This document shows, in pieces, positions 12,401 to 27,400 of a DNA stretch of 64,000 nucleotides; the stretch's first letter is position 1, and each line of letters starts with the position of its first letter. A model generated the notes under the pieces. The model saw nothing but the letters and a program-made list of their open reading frames with translations, was not told where the DNA came from and made no database searches. The DNA comes from Hepsetus odoe (lineage: Eukaryota > Chordata > Actinopteri > Characiformes > Hepsetidae): NCBI GenBank assembly GCA_017165825.1, contig CM029369.1, positions 3,919,985 through 3,983,984 on the forward strand, in the 5' to 3' direction. A program made the translations under genes and the position numbers.

Positions 12401-15400
12401 TCCATGACTGTTGAATGGGAAGAGCCAGAATACAATGGTGGGTCTCCAGTGACGGGCTATTGGCTTGAGCGCAAGGAGACAACATCAAAGCGCTGGACCA
12501 AAGTGAACCGTGAGCCCATCAGAATCAGGCCTCTTGGTGTCTCCCACATTGTGACTGGTCTTTTGGAGGGTGCCACCTATCAGTTCCGTGTTACTGCCAT
12601 TAATGCTGCTGGATGTGGACTTCCAAGTCTTCCATCTGATCCTGTTGTCAGCAGAGACCCAATCAGTATGAAAAATTAAACACACTGTACATTAATATTA
12701 CTCTTCATGGACCACACGAATATTTAACCAAACATTTTTCATGTTACTACAGCTCCCCCAGGACCTCCAATTCCAAAAGTAACTGACTGCACTAAATCAA
12801 CTGTTGATCTTGAATGGATTCCTCCATTGATTGATGGTGGCTCCAAGATCACAGGATATTTTGTTGAATACAAAGAAGAGGGAAAAGAGGAATGGGAAAA
12901 GGTGAGTGAAATCAAGCTGTAAAATGATATTCTCTCATTTATGACTCAGACTTTTACAGGTTCTTTGAATGGCTTATATGTTTTTGTTCACTTTTAGGCT
13001 AAAGATAAGGAGATCAGAGGCACCAAGTTTGTTGTGCCAGGTTTGAAGGAGCTTGGACTTTACAGATTCAGAGTGAGAGCAGTGAATGCTGCAGGTGTTG
13101 GTGAACCTGGTGAAGTTACTGAAGTAATTGAGGTCAAGGACAGGACAAGTAAGAATAAATTCACTACGTGTACATCTCTATTAATATGGAGATTCTTTAC
13201 TTGTGCTCATTTTACTGCAGAATTACCAAAAGATATGCCTTATGGTCATCCTTGTTATAATAATTTACTTTTTAAATTACTTTAGTTCCACCTGAAGTGG
13301 ACTTGGATGCATCTGTAAAGGAGAGGATTGTTGTTCATGCTGGTGGTGTGATCCGCATCATTGCCTACGTATCTGGAAAGCCTGCACCTGAGATTACCTG
13401 GAGCCGAGATGATGCTGAAATGCCCAAGGAAGCTGTTATTGAGACGACTGCTATCAGCTCAGCTCTGGTTATTAAGAGGTGCAGAAGGCAACATCAAGGC
13501 ATGTATACCCTCACTGCTAAGAATGCTGGAGGAGAAAGAAAGAAAGCAGTGGTTGTGGAGGTGCTTGGTGAGTACAGAATATGTTCAAATGCAAACAGCA
13601 TCACTGCAAAAGCAAAGTAAAAGCAGATAAATTAAATATCGTTTTTTCCTTTCAAGATGTTCCTGGTCCTGTGGGTCAACCATTCTCCGGAATAAATCTT
13701 ACCTCTGACTCTTGCAAGCTCTCGTGGAATTCACCTGAAGATAACGGAGGCTCAGCCATCACTAACTACATAATTGAGAAGAGGGAATCCGACCGGAGGG
13801 GTTGGACCTCAGTGACATACACCGTCACCAGACATAATGCTGTGGTTCAGGGTCTCATTGATGGCAAGGGCTACTTCTTCAGAATTGCTGCTGAAAATAT
13901 AATCGGAAGGGGTCCATTTATTGAGACGGCATCTGAGGTCCTCATCAAGGATCCGATTTGTAAGTTTAAAGTTTTGATTGTTTTTGAATAGAAAATACAA
14001 TAGAAATTTCACTTTTAATAAGGGTCCGTTATACATATATGTAGTTTTATACATTTGGACCATTTTATTTGCGCGCAGCTGTACCAGAACGTCCAGTGGA
14101 TCTCGAGGTAACGGCTGTCAAGAAGGACTCAATCAGTGTGACATGGAGACCACCCAAATACGATGGTGGCGCAGACGTGACAAGCTACGTTCTTGAAGTT
14201 CGTCAGCTTGGCAAGGATAACTTCACACGCATTGCTGTGGATGATAAGCTGATGGATCGTAAATTCACTCATGTAGGTCTTAAAGAGGGCTCCACATATG
14301 AGTTCCGTGTCAGCGCTGTGAATCAGATCGGCCAAGGCAAACCGTCCTTCAGCACCAAACCAATTACGTGCAGGGATGAGCTGGGTAGGTCACAAAATAA
14401 CCTTTTAACTTTACTGTTGCAAAGTAGAACATTATGGTTTATTGATCAAAAATTTTCTTTATTCTGTTTTAGTTCCTCCAAGCCTTGACCTTGAGTTCCG
14501 TGACACGCTTTTGGTTCGTGTTGGGCAGCCTTGCATTTTGCAAGGTCGCTACATAGGGAAACCAACCCCAAGCATAAAATGGTTCAAGAATGATGAGGAG
14601 CTTCAGGGAAATGAGGAGATTGCAATTACCAGCACAAAGAAGACTCTGTGTTTGTCTATTGAGAAGGCTAAGCGTGAACACAGTGGAAAGTACGGCGTGG
14701 TTTTGGAAAGCTCAATAGGCAAACAAAAGGGCATCTGCTCTGTTACAGTTGTTGGTGCGTTTTCTGGATCCTTTAATCTTTCCTTCAATTTAACAGCGTT
14801 TCCATTGGTGCAGAATTGTGCATTTCACATTATATGTGATATTTTCCAGATCGCCCACAACCACCAGAGGGTCCTGTTGTGTTTGATGAAATCTATAGGA
14901 ATCACATGGTCATCTCCTGGAAACCACCACTGGATGACGGTGGATCTGCTATCTCTAACTACATTGTTGAAAAGAGGGACACTAACAGGGATCTCTGGAT
15001 GCCTGTCATTGAATCCTGCACTAGAACAACATGTAACGTTCCTAAACTGATTGAGGGTAGGGAGTACATCATTAGAATCTTTGCTCAGAACATCCATGGC
15101 ATCAGTGACCCATTGCTGTCTGCAGAGTCAAAAGCAAGGGATGTATTCAGTAAGTAACATTTTCCGAAAAACTCTTCCATAAATGCTCTCCAATGTTTAT
15201 TAATTTCACTGACGTTTGTTCATTTTGCTCCTCTGCCCCGGTAAACAGAGGTGCCAGATGCTCCACAGCAACCAGTAGTAAAAGAGGTGTACAAGGACAC
15301 AGCTCTGATTTCCTGGGAACCACCAGCTGATGGTGGAAAGCCAATCACAAACTATATTGTTGAGAAGAGAGAAACAATGTGCAATAGATGGACTCGTGCT

Positions 15401-18400
15401 GGAACAGAACGCATCTACCCTCAAACAGAATACTGGGTTCCTGATCTTCTCAAAGGATGTGAATATGAGTTCCGTGTCATGGCTGAGAATGTGATAGGTG
15501 TAGGAGATCCCAGTCCACCCTCAAAGCCAGTCTTTGCTAAAGATCCTATTGGTACGTAGGAGGTTTGTTAGGCCCAAATGAATCAGAAAGTGTTATATGG
15601 ATCAACATTATTAACATTTTCTTCCTCCCCACAGTAATTCCCAGCCCACCAGTAAACCCAATGGCAATTGACAACACAAAGAGCTCTGTCACTCTTTCTT
15701 GGCAGCCACCAATGGACAGCGGTAGAGGCAAAATATTTGGCTATCTTCTTGAGTACCAGAAAGCTGGATCTGAGGAATGGCTACAAGTGAATCAGACTCC
15801 TGACTCTTGCCAGGAAACTACATTTAAAGTAGTCAACCTTGAAGAAGGAGTACTGTATAGGTTCAGAGTAAAAGCTGTTAATGCAGCTGGCGAATCTGAG
15901 CCTGCAAATGTTCCAGAGCCTATCAGAGCTCAAGACAGACTTGGTAATTCCGAATAATTATTTGCTTGAATAATTTGCTTATTGGATTATTAAAGTGAGA
16001 GCTGTGTTGTGTAAAAGTTTAAATTCTAATAGCATATGTTTTTCTACCTGAAGAGCCCCCAGAGCTGCTTCTGGATATTGGTATGCCTCGTGAGATTAAA
16101 GCCAGGGCAGGAACCCACATTAGAATTGCTGCTGGAATCAAGGGTATGCCTTTCCCCAAAGTCACATGGAAGAAAAATGATGCAGAAGTACCTCCAAGAG
16201 CAGAAATCGAGACCTCTGGAGTAAGAACAAAACTCGAGATGCGTTACTGCAACCGTGGAGACTGTGGAGACTACACCCTCACTGTTGAAAATCCAGCTGG
16301 CTCCAAGACAGCAACATGCACTGTGCTTGTTCTAGGTAGGATTGCCCCCAGTTTCATTTTACCCATAGGACTAAATGAAAAATTAGCTCTTTGTTTCAAG
16401 AGCTTCTATGGATTTATAACTTTTAATGGAGAGTTCTAAACATCAACATTTAAAGATTATGTTCATTTGTATCCATTTGTCATTTTATCATACACTTTGT
16501 AAACTTTTACAAAGTTTAAAAGTTAAATTACGTGCCCATAAACAAATTCATCGTTTTCTTTTCTTGTGTTTGGTACACACATTCTATTGAGGATGCCAAT
16601 TGTCTTCAGTTCATAAAGGACAAATGCATGATTGCTACATTTAGCCAATAAGAACTGAATGTACATATATTACATTTCTCTGCATTAATAAACTAACAAT
16701 TATCCTTTTGTACCCCTGAAGACAAACCTGGGCCAATTCAGCATCTGAGGGTATCTGATGTTAGGAGTGACTCAGCCCAGCTTTCCTGGAAAGATCCAGA
16801 AGATAATGGTGGTACACGCATCACTAACTTTGTGGTAGAGAAGAAGGATACTGCTTCCACGCAATGGGTGCCTGTCTGTTCGTCTTCCAAAAAGCGTAGT
16901 ATGATGGCCAAGCACTTGATAGAGGGCACAGCATACATGTTCCGTGTTGCTGCTGAAAATCAATATGGCAGGAGTGAATATGTTGAGACAAGAAAACCTG
17001 TTAAGGCAATGAACCCACTGTGTAAGTATAAACCGAATGAGAGTTTGTGATTGTGTTGTCATGACTTCATGTATAACGGTATTACAAATATAAAAACTGT
17101 CTTTTGCAGTCCCACCTGGCCCGCCAAAAGACCTGCATCATGTAGATGCTGACAAAACAGAGGTGTGGTTGCAGTGGAACTGGCCTGACCGCACTGGAGG
17201 AAGTGACATCACTGGCTTTTTGGTTGAGTACCAAGAGGAGGGCGCGAAAGACTGGATCGTCTTCAAGACTGTTAGCATCCCTGAATGCCATGTGACTGGG
17301 CTAGAGGAAGGAAAAACCTACAGATTCCGTGTTAAGACGGAGAATGCAATTGGTCTTAGCCGGCCAGACACTACCGTGCCAGTCCTCTGCCAGGAGAAAC
17401 TTGGTAAGTAAAATTTTGTAAAAATGAAATTATCATTAATTTTTTTTTTTTAACATTTGACTTCATCAAGAAATGAATAACGAATTTATTAATTTTTAGA
17501 ATTAAGTAAATAACATTTTTTTCTTTTGCAGTTCCACCCATTGTTGAGGTTGATGCTAAATTGATTGAAGGAATCATTGTGAAGGCGGGAACTACTATAA
17601 GACTACCTGCAATCATGAGGGGCATTCCAGTTCCCACTGCAAAGTGGGTCGTTGACGGAGAAGAAATTAAAAGTGCAGGAAATGTCAAGATTGACACTGA
17701 CAATTTTTCGACAGTTCTGAACATTGCAGACTGCAAAAGAAGTCACACCGGAATCTATATTCTTACAGTATCTAATCCTGCAGGAAGTAAGACCGTTTCA
17801 ATGAATGTCACTGTTCTTGATGTCCCAGCTGCCCCAATAGGCCCCGTTAACATCCTTGAGGTCACCCCAGATTCCATGGTCATTGACTGGCGTCCTCCCA
17901 AAGACGATGGAGGAAGTCCTGTCATGAATTATATTGTTGAAAAGAGGGAATCAAATAAGGAAACCTGGGGAGGTGTTAGTTCTGGCAGTACTGCTACCAG
18001 GCTTAAGATTTCTCGTTTGCAAAGTGGTGTTGAATATGTTATGAGAATCCGTGCTGAGAACAAGATGGGCATTGGTGCCCCTCTTGAAAGTGCACCAACT
18101 GTGGCAAAGCACCAGTTTGAAGCTCCTGGCCATCCTGGAAAACCTGTTGCATCTGAAATTGCTGAGGATGCTCTGACTCTTTCATGGACAATGCCACTGT
18201 ATGATGGAGGCAGTCCAATCAGTGGTTACATTATTGAGCGCAGACATAAGGGAGGTAAATGGATCAGAGTAAATAAGACACCTTGTAGGGAACTCAGATA
18301 TAGAGTGCTGGGACTTTTTGAGGGCAATGACTATGAATTTAGAGTATTTGCTGAAAATAATGCAGGCTTCAGTGGACCTTCACCTATCTCAGATCCATTC

Positions 18401-21400
18401 AAACCATGCAGACCAATCACAGTTCCTGGACCTCCAGTCAACCCTAAAGTAAAGGACTATAGCTGTACTTATGCTGATTTAGTCTGGATAAAACCTACCC
18501 GTGATGGAGGTAGTCCAATCTTGGGATACGTCATTGAATGGCAGAAAGCTGGTGGTGAATGGGAGAGAGTCAACAAAGATGATCTAATAAATCAATGTGC
18601 TTATAGAGTTAAAGGGCTGACAGAGGGAACAGAATATAGGTTCCGTGTTAGAGCTGTCAACATGATTGGAGATGGTGAGACAAGAGAAATCCCAGAGTCA
18701 GTTACTGCTCAAGACATTCTCATACCCCCGGAGATTGAGATGGATGTCACATGCCGTGACCACGTGACTGTCCGTGTAGGACATAATATTAATATCACTG
18801 GATATGTGAAAGCAAGACCTGATCCAGAGATTACCTGGAGCAAGGGGGAGACAGTGCTGGAAAGAGATAAACGTACCACTCTGACAAATAATTTCCCTGT
18901 AGTGCACATGCGCATCAAGGAAGCAACCAGATCCGATCATGGGAAGTACGTTCTTAAGGCTGTGAACGACAGTGGTGAAGCCTCAGCCACCATCACTGTA
19001 AATGTACTGGATAGACCGGGACACTGCAGAAATCTTGCTCTGACATATGTGACCAAAAATGCTTGCATGGTGAACTGGGATGCTCCGGAGGACAACGGAG
19101 GCACTGAGATTACAAATTACATTGTTGAGTGCCGTGAGCCGAGTATTAGAGCATGGTCGATGATTTCGTCTGACTGCACCAACCGCAAAATCAAGGCCAA
19201 ACTTATGGAGAATCATGAATACTTGTTCCGTGTATCTGCAGAGAATAAGTTTGGTCCTGGGCCTGCAACAGAAACCAAAACACCAATACTTGCAATTGAT
19301 CCACTTCAGGCACCTGGTGAGCCTGAAAACTTCCATGTAGCTGATATAGGAAAGAACTTTGTCTTCTTGAGGTGGAGAAAACCAGACTATGATGGCGGCA
19401 GCCCTAACCTAGGTTACGTTCTTGAGAGGAAGGCTAGGGATGCTGAAGAATGGGAAAGCTTACATTCTAACATTCTCAAAGAAACATTCTTTATGGCTGA
19501 GAAATGCCTTGAGAATCACACATATCTGTTTAGAGTTAAGACAAAAACGGATGGTGGAGAAAGCAACTGGGTGAAGACATCTGAAATTCTTGTCAAAGAA
19601 GAAATTCAGAAACCAGTTCTTGATCTCAAATTTGTTGGTACCATAGTGGTCAAGGCTGGCGAATCAGTCAGACTTGAGGCAGGACTTAGAGGAAAGCCCC
19701 AACCTGAGGTCAAATGGGTGAAGGATAAGACAACGGGCAAAAACCCGAGAATCAGCATCGACACTGGCGCAGATTATTCAAAGTTCCTCATGACTAAATC
19801 CAAGCGTTCTGATACTGGCAAGTATGTTATCACTGCCACAAACTCAGCTGGAACATTCACTGCATATGCAAATATAACCGTTCTTGACATACCAGGACCT
19901 GTCAGAGATCTCAAGGTGTCTGGCCTGTCCTCTGAAAAATGCAGAGTTGTATGGGATCCTCCAGCGGATGATGGTGGTTGTGAGGTGGACAGCTATATTC
20001 TAGAAAAATGTGAGACTAGGAGAATGGTTTGGTCTACTTATTCAGATTCAGTGGTCACTAACTACTGTAATGTCACTCGCCTTGTGGAAGGTAATGAGTA
20101 CATCTTCAGGGTTAGAGCAGAAAACAAGATGGGAACAGGTCCTCCAATGGAGAGCAAGCCTGTTACTGCCAAGACACAGTTCAGCAGACCTGGTGCACCT
20201 GATCCACCTGAGGTCACCAAAATTGGAAAGGAGGAAATGACTGTCATTTGGGCCCCTCCTGAGAATGATGGTGGAAAATCCATTACTGGTTACATTCTGG
20301 AAAGAAAGGAGAAGCGTGCAGTACGATGGGTTGCCGTCACAAAAAGTCCTATCTCTGAGAGGCGTATGAAAGTAACCAACTTGATTCCCAACCATGAATA
20401 TCAATATCGAGTTAAGGCTGAGAACGAGGTGGGGCTGGGAGAGCCAAGCAAACCATCAAGACCTATTGCCGCTAAGGATCCAATTGGTATGTATATCTAA
20501 TGTTTTTTTTCAAGACCTTAATTTCTGCATGGCTACTTCATGTTTTGTTGATGATTCTGAAACATCTACAAATATTGCAGAGCCGCCTGGTCCTCCTGGA
20601 AGTCTGAAAGTGGTTGACAGCACCAAAACCTCAATTACACTTGGCTGGGTCAAGCCAGTGTACGATGGTGGTGCTCCAATCATAGGATATTGGGTCGAGA
20701 TGAGGGACAAGATTGAAATGGAAGGTGATCAAGAGAGAGATCCAGAAGAGGGCTGGTCGAAGTGTAACACTAGTGGACAGCTTGTTCTCACTGAATTCAC
20801 AATGTTGAAATTGGATGAACGGAAACAATATGAATTCCGTGTCTTTGCACAAAATCAAGTTGGAATGGGTCGTCCAGCAAGACTTAAAGAAGCTGTGTTC
20901 CCCAAAGAGATTCACGGTAAGACACTTCCTCAAATTCTGAAGTAGTGAGTAGTTGCTTTAAAACAATCCCAAACCCATAACGATGATATATATATATATT
21001 TTTTTTATTACAGAGCTACCTGAGATTGATCTGGATGCCAGTTTGAGGAAGGGGCTCAGTGTGAGAGCAGGATGTCCCATAAGGTTGTTTGCAACAATCA
21101 GAGGAAGACCAGCACCAAAAGTGACCTGGAAACGTATAGGAATTGACAATGTTGTCAGGAGAGGCCATGTGGATCAGATAGATACGATGACCTTCCTTGT
21201 AATCCCTGAGTGCACACGTGAAGACTCTGGAAAATACTCTCTGACTCTTTCAAATCCTTCAGGAGAGAAGGCTGTATTTGTTCGTGTTAAAGTCTTAGGT
21301 ATGCTAAATAACAACTACTACATGAAAATATAAGTCAATAAACAGATTACGTTTAGGAATTAGCCTGTTCTTCACCACCTTCAGAATAGGAATTCTTAAC

Positions 21401-24400
21401 TGATAATGCATTAAAGAAAATGTTTCATTGAACAGATACACCTGGACCTGTTGGTGGGCTGGAGGCAACGGATGTCACAAAGACATCTTGCCAGCTTTCT
21501 TGGTTACCTCCAGAAAATGATGGTGGCTGTCCAATCCTGAACTACATTGTAGAGAAACGTGAAGTAGACAGGAAGACATGGACAAATTGCACAAGTGACA
21601 TAAAGAAACCAAGCTTCAAAATTACAAACCTGGCCCCAGGAACTGAATACTACTTTAGGGTCATGGCTGTGAATAAGTATGGTATTGGAGTTCCAAAAGA
21701 CTCTCCTAAATCCTACTTGGCCACAGATCCCATGAGTAAGTGATTACATACTGCATGCTGGGTGAACAACATTTTTTTAAATGTAAGGATACAAATTCAT
21801 GACATCTTATTGATTTTCAACTTAAAGGTGAACCAGATCCTCCTAAGAAGATGGATGTCTTGGAGATTACAAAGAACAGTGCCACACTTGGATGGGTGAA
21901 GCCTCTGAGAGATGGTGGATCTAAAATTAACGGCTACATTGTTGATTATCAGGAGGCTGGTCAACCTGAGGACAAGTGGACAACTTACTCGGTTGTGAAA
22001 GACTTGAGCATTGTTGTCGTTGGTCTGAAAGAGAACACCAAGTATCGATTTAGAGTTGCTGCCAGAAACTCTGTAGGATGCAGTCTACCAAGAGAGGCTG
22101 AAGGAATCTTTGAAGTCAAAGAAAATCTGAGTATGTAATCCATAATTTCATGTGATGAAGTAATATGTAGATTTTAATGTTTCATTAACATTTAATTTTA
22201 CTTTTAACACCTCAATTCAACATCTTTTCATTTTTCAGTGGGACCAAAGATTATTATGCCTGATGTGGTTACTGCAAAGGCAGGTACAAAGTTCAAAGTT
22301 GAAGCACTTGTGTCTGGCAAGCCCGTTCCCGTCACTACATGGAGGAAAGGAAGTGATGATGTGGTAACATCTGACCGTCTAACTATCCAAAAGACGTTAA
22401 CCTCATCCATTCTCATGATTAAGAATGTGTCACGGAAAGACGGTGGATATTACAGTCTTTCTGCTGAGAATAATATTTCTAAGGTCAACCAGATTCTAAG
22501 GATTATCATTTATGGTAAGTAACCCAAAAGAAAAAAGCCAACTGACAAAAATCTCCATGACACATTTAACTGAAATGCTGACGTTCCCCTCAGACATCCC
22601 TGGTCCACCTGAGGGTCCTCTTGAAGTGCTTGACGTGGATGTTGATGGCTGCACCCTAGCATGGAACTCCCCAACAGAGGATGGTGGCAGTAATATCACT
22701 AACTATGTTGTTGAGAAATGTGATGTTACCAGAGGTGACTGGGTCCCTGCTGTGTCCTCCTGCACCAAGACCAGTTGTAGAGTTGCAAAGTTGACCCCTG
22801 GCAAGGAGTATAGCTTCCGAGTGCGTGCTGAAAATCGCTTTGGAATCTCAGATCCAATCTACTCTGATAAAATGATTGCCAGACATCCATTTGGTAGGTC
22901 TAATTTCACACCAACAAACCATGTAAAAACGATGTTCTATAGGGACCCTGTTCTAAAACTTTTGCGAAACATCTTGTTGCAGATCCACCAAGTGAGCCAA
23001 GGAATTGCTGTGTCAAGAAAATCACCAAGGATTTCGTCATTTTGTCCTGGGAGAAACCAGTAAATGATGGTGGAAGCCCTATTTTAGGATATTCCATTGA
23101 GCGCAAAGAAAGAAACAGCATTCTGTGGGTCAAGGCAAACGAGACACTTGTTCGTGCAACTGAATACACCTGCGCTGGCCTCATCGAGGGTCTGGAATAT
23201 ACATTTAGGGTGTCTGCTGTAAATAAGGCAGGTCCAGGCAAACCAAGCATACCAACAGAGATCATCACAGCAAGAACCCCAGTTGGTATGTATGGTTGAG
23301 GGAATCTGTGCATCCTTTATATATCATCGTTGCCATATCAACATCGTTATCTGACATTGTCATTTTTCTGATTATCTTTTATATTAGATCCACCTGGAAA
23401 ACCTGAGGTCCTTGATGTAACAAAGAATTCTGTATCTCTTGTCTGGAACCGTCCAAAACATGATGGTGGTAGCAAACTCATCGGTTATTATGTTGAGTCT
23501 TTGAAGCTCCCAGGTGACAAGTGGACTCGTGCCAGTAGTCAAAATGTGCCAAAAGAGGATTACATTGTTACTGGATTAGAAGAGGGAGCCCAGTACAAGT
23601 TTAGGATCATTGCAAAGACAGCAGTCACGGTCAGCCTGCCTTCAGAAGAGTCTGATGTAATTACGGTGATTGCGGAGCATGGTAAGTCATGCTTCCTGTC
23701 AACCTTTAACCCCAGATAATGGGTTTAAAATTAAACATCATAATTATATTCTCTTTTGCTTCACATTTCAGTTCCACCAAGGGTTGAGATTAGCCTTGAA
23801 ATGAAGAGCCTTATCACAGTCAAAGCTGGAGCAAATGTGTGCCTGGAGGCTGAGGTTTATGGAAAACCACTACCAAAGGTGACGTGGAGGAAAGAGGGTG
23901 TACCCCTGAAACTCGCTGAAGGCATGAAGATGTCTCAGAAGAGACACCTCTTCCTCTTAGAATTGTTCTCTGTGACGAGGAAGGAGACTGGAGAGTACAC
24001 AATAGTTGCTGAAAACCCAAGTGGCACAAAGTCTGGCAACATTAAGCTGAAAGTATTAGGTAAGTTTGAGTTATTCCTGATTTCTGAGATGTTCATAGAT
24101 GTTCAGTGTTTAAACTTTTACTGAATTAAGCCTTGGTTAATGTTCGGTGTCTGTTTTTGAGGAACACTAGAAAGAAAGTCATTTTAAAATTTCTAGCAAT
24201 TATACTTTCTTAATCTTCTTAAATTAATTCTCGTTTTGAGCAGTGTTTTCACCAAGTAGGATGTTTGGCTAGTAAACCGTGAAACTACTTTTTTTTTTTT
24301 TTGGCAAAGTCACTGAGAATACTGAAAATATTCTACTATTAAATAAACTCGAATCATGCCTTAATACTAAAAAGTTAATCTAAAAAGACAGATTCTATAT

Positions 24401-27400
24401 TGAAAACAAGTGCTGCAAAAGGAAAGTTTCTTCCTTTTATATGAACAATGCAGCTCCCTTAGCCAGCCTGAGGTTGTGACGCATTATCTGTGCCCCCATG
24501 GACCCTGGCCTGAGCATGTCAAAGCAGCACCGAGTCAATGTTTGGAAGGTTTGAAAGAATTAACAGTTATGAACACTTGTTTCCACAGACAAACCTGGAC
24601 CCCCAGCATCAGTGAAGATCAGCCAGGTCTTTGCTGACCGGGTGAAACTGAGATGGGAGCCACCTTATTCAGATGGCGGCGCTGAAATAACCAACTACAT
24701 TGTTGACAAACGTGAGACCAGCAGAGCTAACTGGGCTCAGGTTACGTCCAATGTTAGCGGCCATATTACAGATTGCTCAGTGGAGAAACTGATTGAAGGC
24801 CATGAATATGAGTTCCGTATCAGTGCTGAGAACAAATATGGTGTTGGTGACCCAATTGTTACTAACTCTGTGATGGCCAAGAATCCGTTTGGTAAGTATT
24901 TCTCTTTCCTAATTTTCCCTTTCTTTTCAAAAGGAATGATTTATCCATGAAAGAAATTCAAGACACACTGATTACCAGTTTGTAATTGTAATTTTATTCC
25001 CAAACCTAGATGTTCCTGGACCTTGTGAGCCTCCAATTATTACCAATATCACCAAAGACCATATGACTGTGAGCTGGAAAGCCCCTGCTGATGATGGCAA
25101 GGCAACAATCCTTGGATACATGGTTGAGAAGCGTGAAATTCAGGAAGTCAACTGGTCCAAAATAAACAGAAGACCTGTCATCGATAGAACAATTAAAGCT
25201 GCAGGCCTTACTGAGGGTTCTGAGTATGAGTTCAGAGTTATTGCTCTCAACAAGGCCGGTCTTGGTAAACCCAGTGATGCCTCTAAAGCTGCCCTTGCAG
25301 TGGACCCACTGTGTAAGTGAAACTCCCATCATGTAGTCCAGTTTTATGTCCTTCTAAGACATGAGACATTGAGACATGTTTTTATTTTGTTTTCACTACA
25401 GATCCTCCTGGCCCTCCTGCTTTCCCCAAAGTTATTGACTCCACACACAGCTCAGTCACTCTGTCCTGGACCAAACCTGCCTATGATGGTGGCTGTGAAA
25501 TCTTGGGCTACTTAGTTGAAAATAAAAGAGCTGATGCAGAGGAATGGCTGAAATGTAACATTCCTAAGAATCTCCAGGCAACAAGGTTCCTTGCCTCTGG
25601 TCTTTTGGATAACACTGAATATCAGTTCCGTGTGTCTGCTGTGAACAGAATTGGCTTTAGTGAGCCAAGCGAAGTTCCTGGAAAGCATCTGGCACAGGAC
25701 ATCTTAAGTATGTTTGTTCTTCAGGTGAAATTTTACTTTGAATAACCTTTTTAAAATGTCTAACTTCTTCTCTTTTGGATTTTTCAATTCCCTTTAGTTG
25801 CTCCTGAGGGTGAACTTGATGCAGATCTTAGGAAAGCACTGGTTTTGCGTGCTGGAGTCACAATGAGACTATATGTGCCAATTAGAGGCCGTCCTGCACC
25901 GAAGGCAACGTGGAGCAAAGTCAATGCCAATCTGAAGGAGAGACAAGGCCTTACTATCAACACCACTGAATGGGATACATTTGTGTACTGTGAGAACATC
26001 AACAAATATGATGCTGGCAAATACGTACTAACCCTTGAGAACAGCAGTGGAAGCAAGTCCTACACCATTGTTGTAAAGGTCTTAGGTAATAAGGAAGTTT
26101 GAACTTTAAAACTGTATTTTAAAGCTATGATATGAATATACAAGTTTTAATATACTTTCATGTGTTTTGTAGACACACCTGGACCACCACTTAATCTGAT
26201 TGTCAAAGAGACATCAAAGAGTCATGCGTCTATTACTTGGGATGCCCCAATGGTTGATGGTGGAAGTCCAGTGAAGAGCTATGTCGTTGAAAAACGCCTG
26301 GCAGAGCGGAAGGCCTGGACCTGTGTTGCTCCTGAGTGCCCCAAAACATCTTTCAGAATCCCGAACTTAGAAGCTGGAAAAGCATACTGTTTCAGAGTCT
26401 CGGCTGAAAATGTGTATGGTGTTGGTGAAGGATGTGAGACAGCTGGACCGGTGAAAGCCTCAGGTGAGAATTGTTCATTTTTTTGTAATTAATTAGAAGT
26501 GTATTGTGAGTCTTGATTCTACTTCAAATTCCATGATCTATGTTGCAGAGCAACCTGGAGCAGTTACAGACTTTAAGCCTGCCGTGGTCACCAAGGATTC
26601 CTGCACGCTTAGCTGGAAGAAGCCCATCAGCGATGGTGGAAGTCATATTGTTGCCTATGCTCTAGACATCAGTGAAGGTGAAGAGAAATGGAAGCAGCTC
26701 ATGAAGTCAAAGCTCATGCAATACACAGTAAAAGACCTACAGGAAGGCAAGGAATACCTGTTTAGAGTCAGAGCTTTCAATGAGTCTTCTGAAGGACCCC
26801 CTACTGAACTCACTATGGTGGCCAAGGATCAAGTCGGTAAGCAAGAGCAACATGCCTCCATAATGTTATTAGCTTTGTTACTGTAAAATATCATACTTCC
26901 ATGTTGATTCTATGTGCCATCTTCTAGTTATTGAGTATTTTCATGATCTATTTGCCTTTAAACAATTATTTCACTTATGCTTTTTTTAGTTCTACCAGAC
27001 TGTGATCTTAAAGGCCTTCCAGACTCGTGTTATGTCGCAAAAGAGGGAAGTACTATTCGCCTCACAATCCCCATTACGGGCATACCTGCTCCAGCGGTCA
27101 TGTGGAAGAAGAGTGGTGTCACTTTAGGAGATAGTGGCAGAATCTCTGTTGAATCCACAGCTATAAACACTACCTTGTTGATACGTGACTGTCAACGAGG
27201 TGATGCTGAGAAATACAACATCATGTTGAAAAACTGTGCAGGGACCAAGGAAGCCGCCATTGATATCAAGGTTGTTGGAAAGCCTGGAATTTGCACAGGA
27301 CCCTTCAAGTTTGATGAAATCACAGCTGAAGGAATTACTTTGGAGTGGGGCCCACCCATGGATGATGGTGGCGCTGAGATTTCCAATTACATCTTGGAAA

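Larger units (their letters stand above)
6898..13148 (+). repeat. ttn: D-zone super-repeat 3 (A15-A21)
   Basis: Ig-Fn-Fn-Ig-Fn-Fn-Fn. Its genomic span is stretched by a LINE in the intron that splits its first Ig. Its last Fn3 is also split. Both internal introns are phase 0. Confidence 0.88.
13286..15943 (+). repeat. ttn: D-zone super-repeat 4 (A22-A28)
   Basis: Ig-Fn-Fn-Ig-Fn-Fn-Fn with one domain per exon and only phase-1 introns: the cleanest D-zone unit here. Confidence 0.9.
16054..18721 (+). repeat. ttn: D-zone super-repeat 5 (A29-A35)
   Basis: Ig-Fn-Fn on three exons, then Ig-Fn-Fn-Fn inside the fused exon 17532-20486. The repeat ends where the next Ig (P-P-E-I-E-M-D) begins. Confidence 0.88.
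21014..25707 (+). repeat. ttn: C-zone super-repeat 1 (A43-A53)
   Basis: Eleven domains, Ig-Fn-Fn-Ig-Fn-Fn-Fn-Ig-Fn-Fn-Fn, one per exon. Known: the first Ig of C-zone repeats contacts MyBP-C. Confidence 0.9.
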
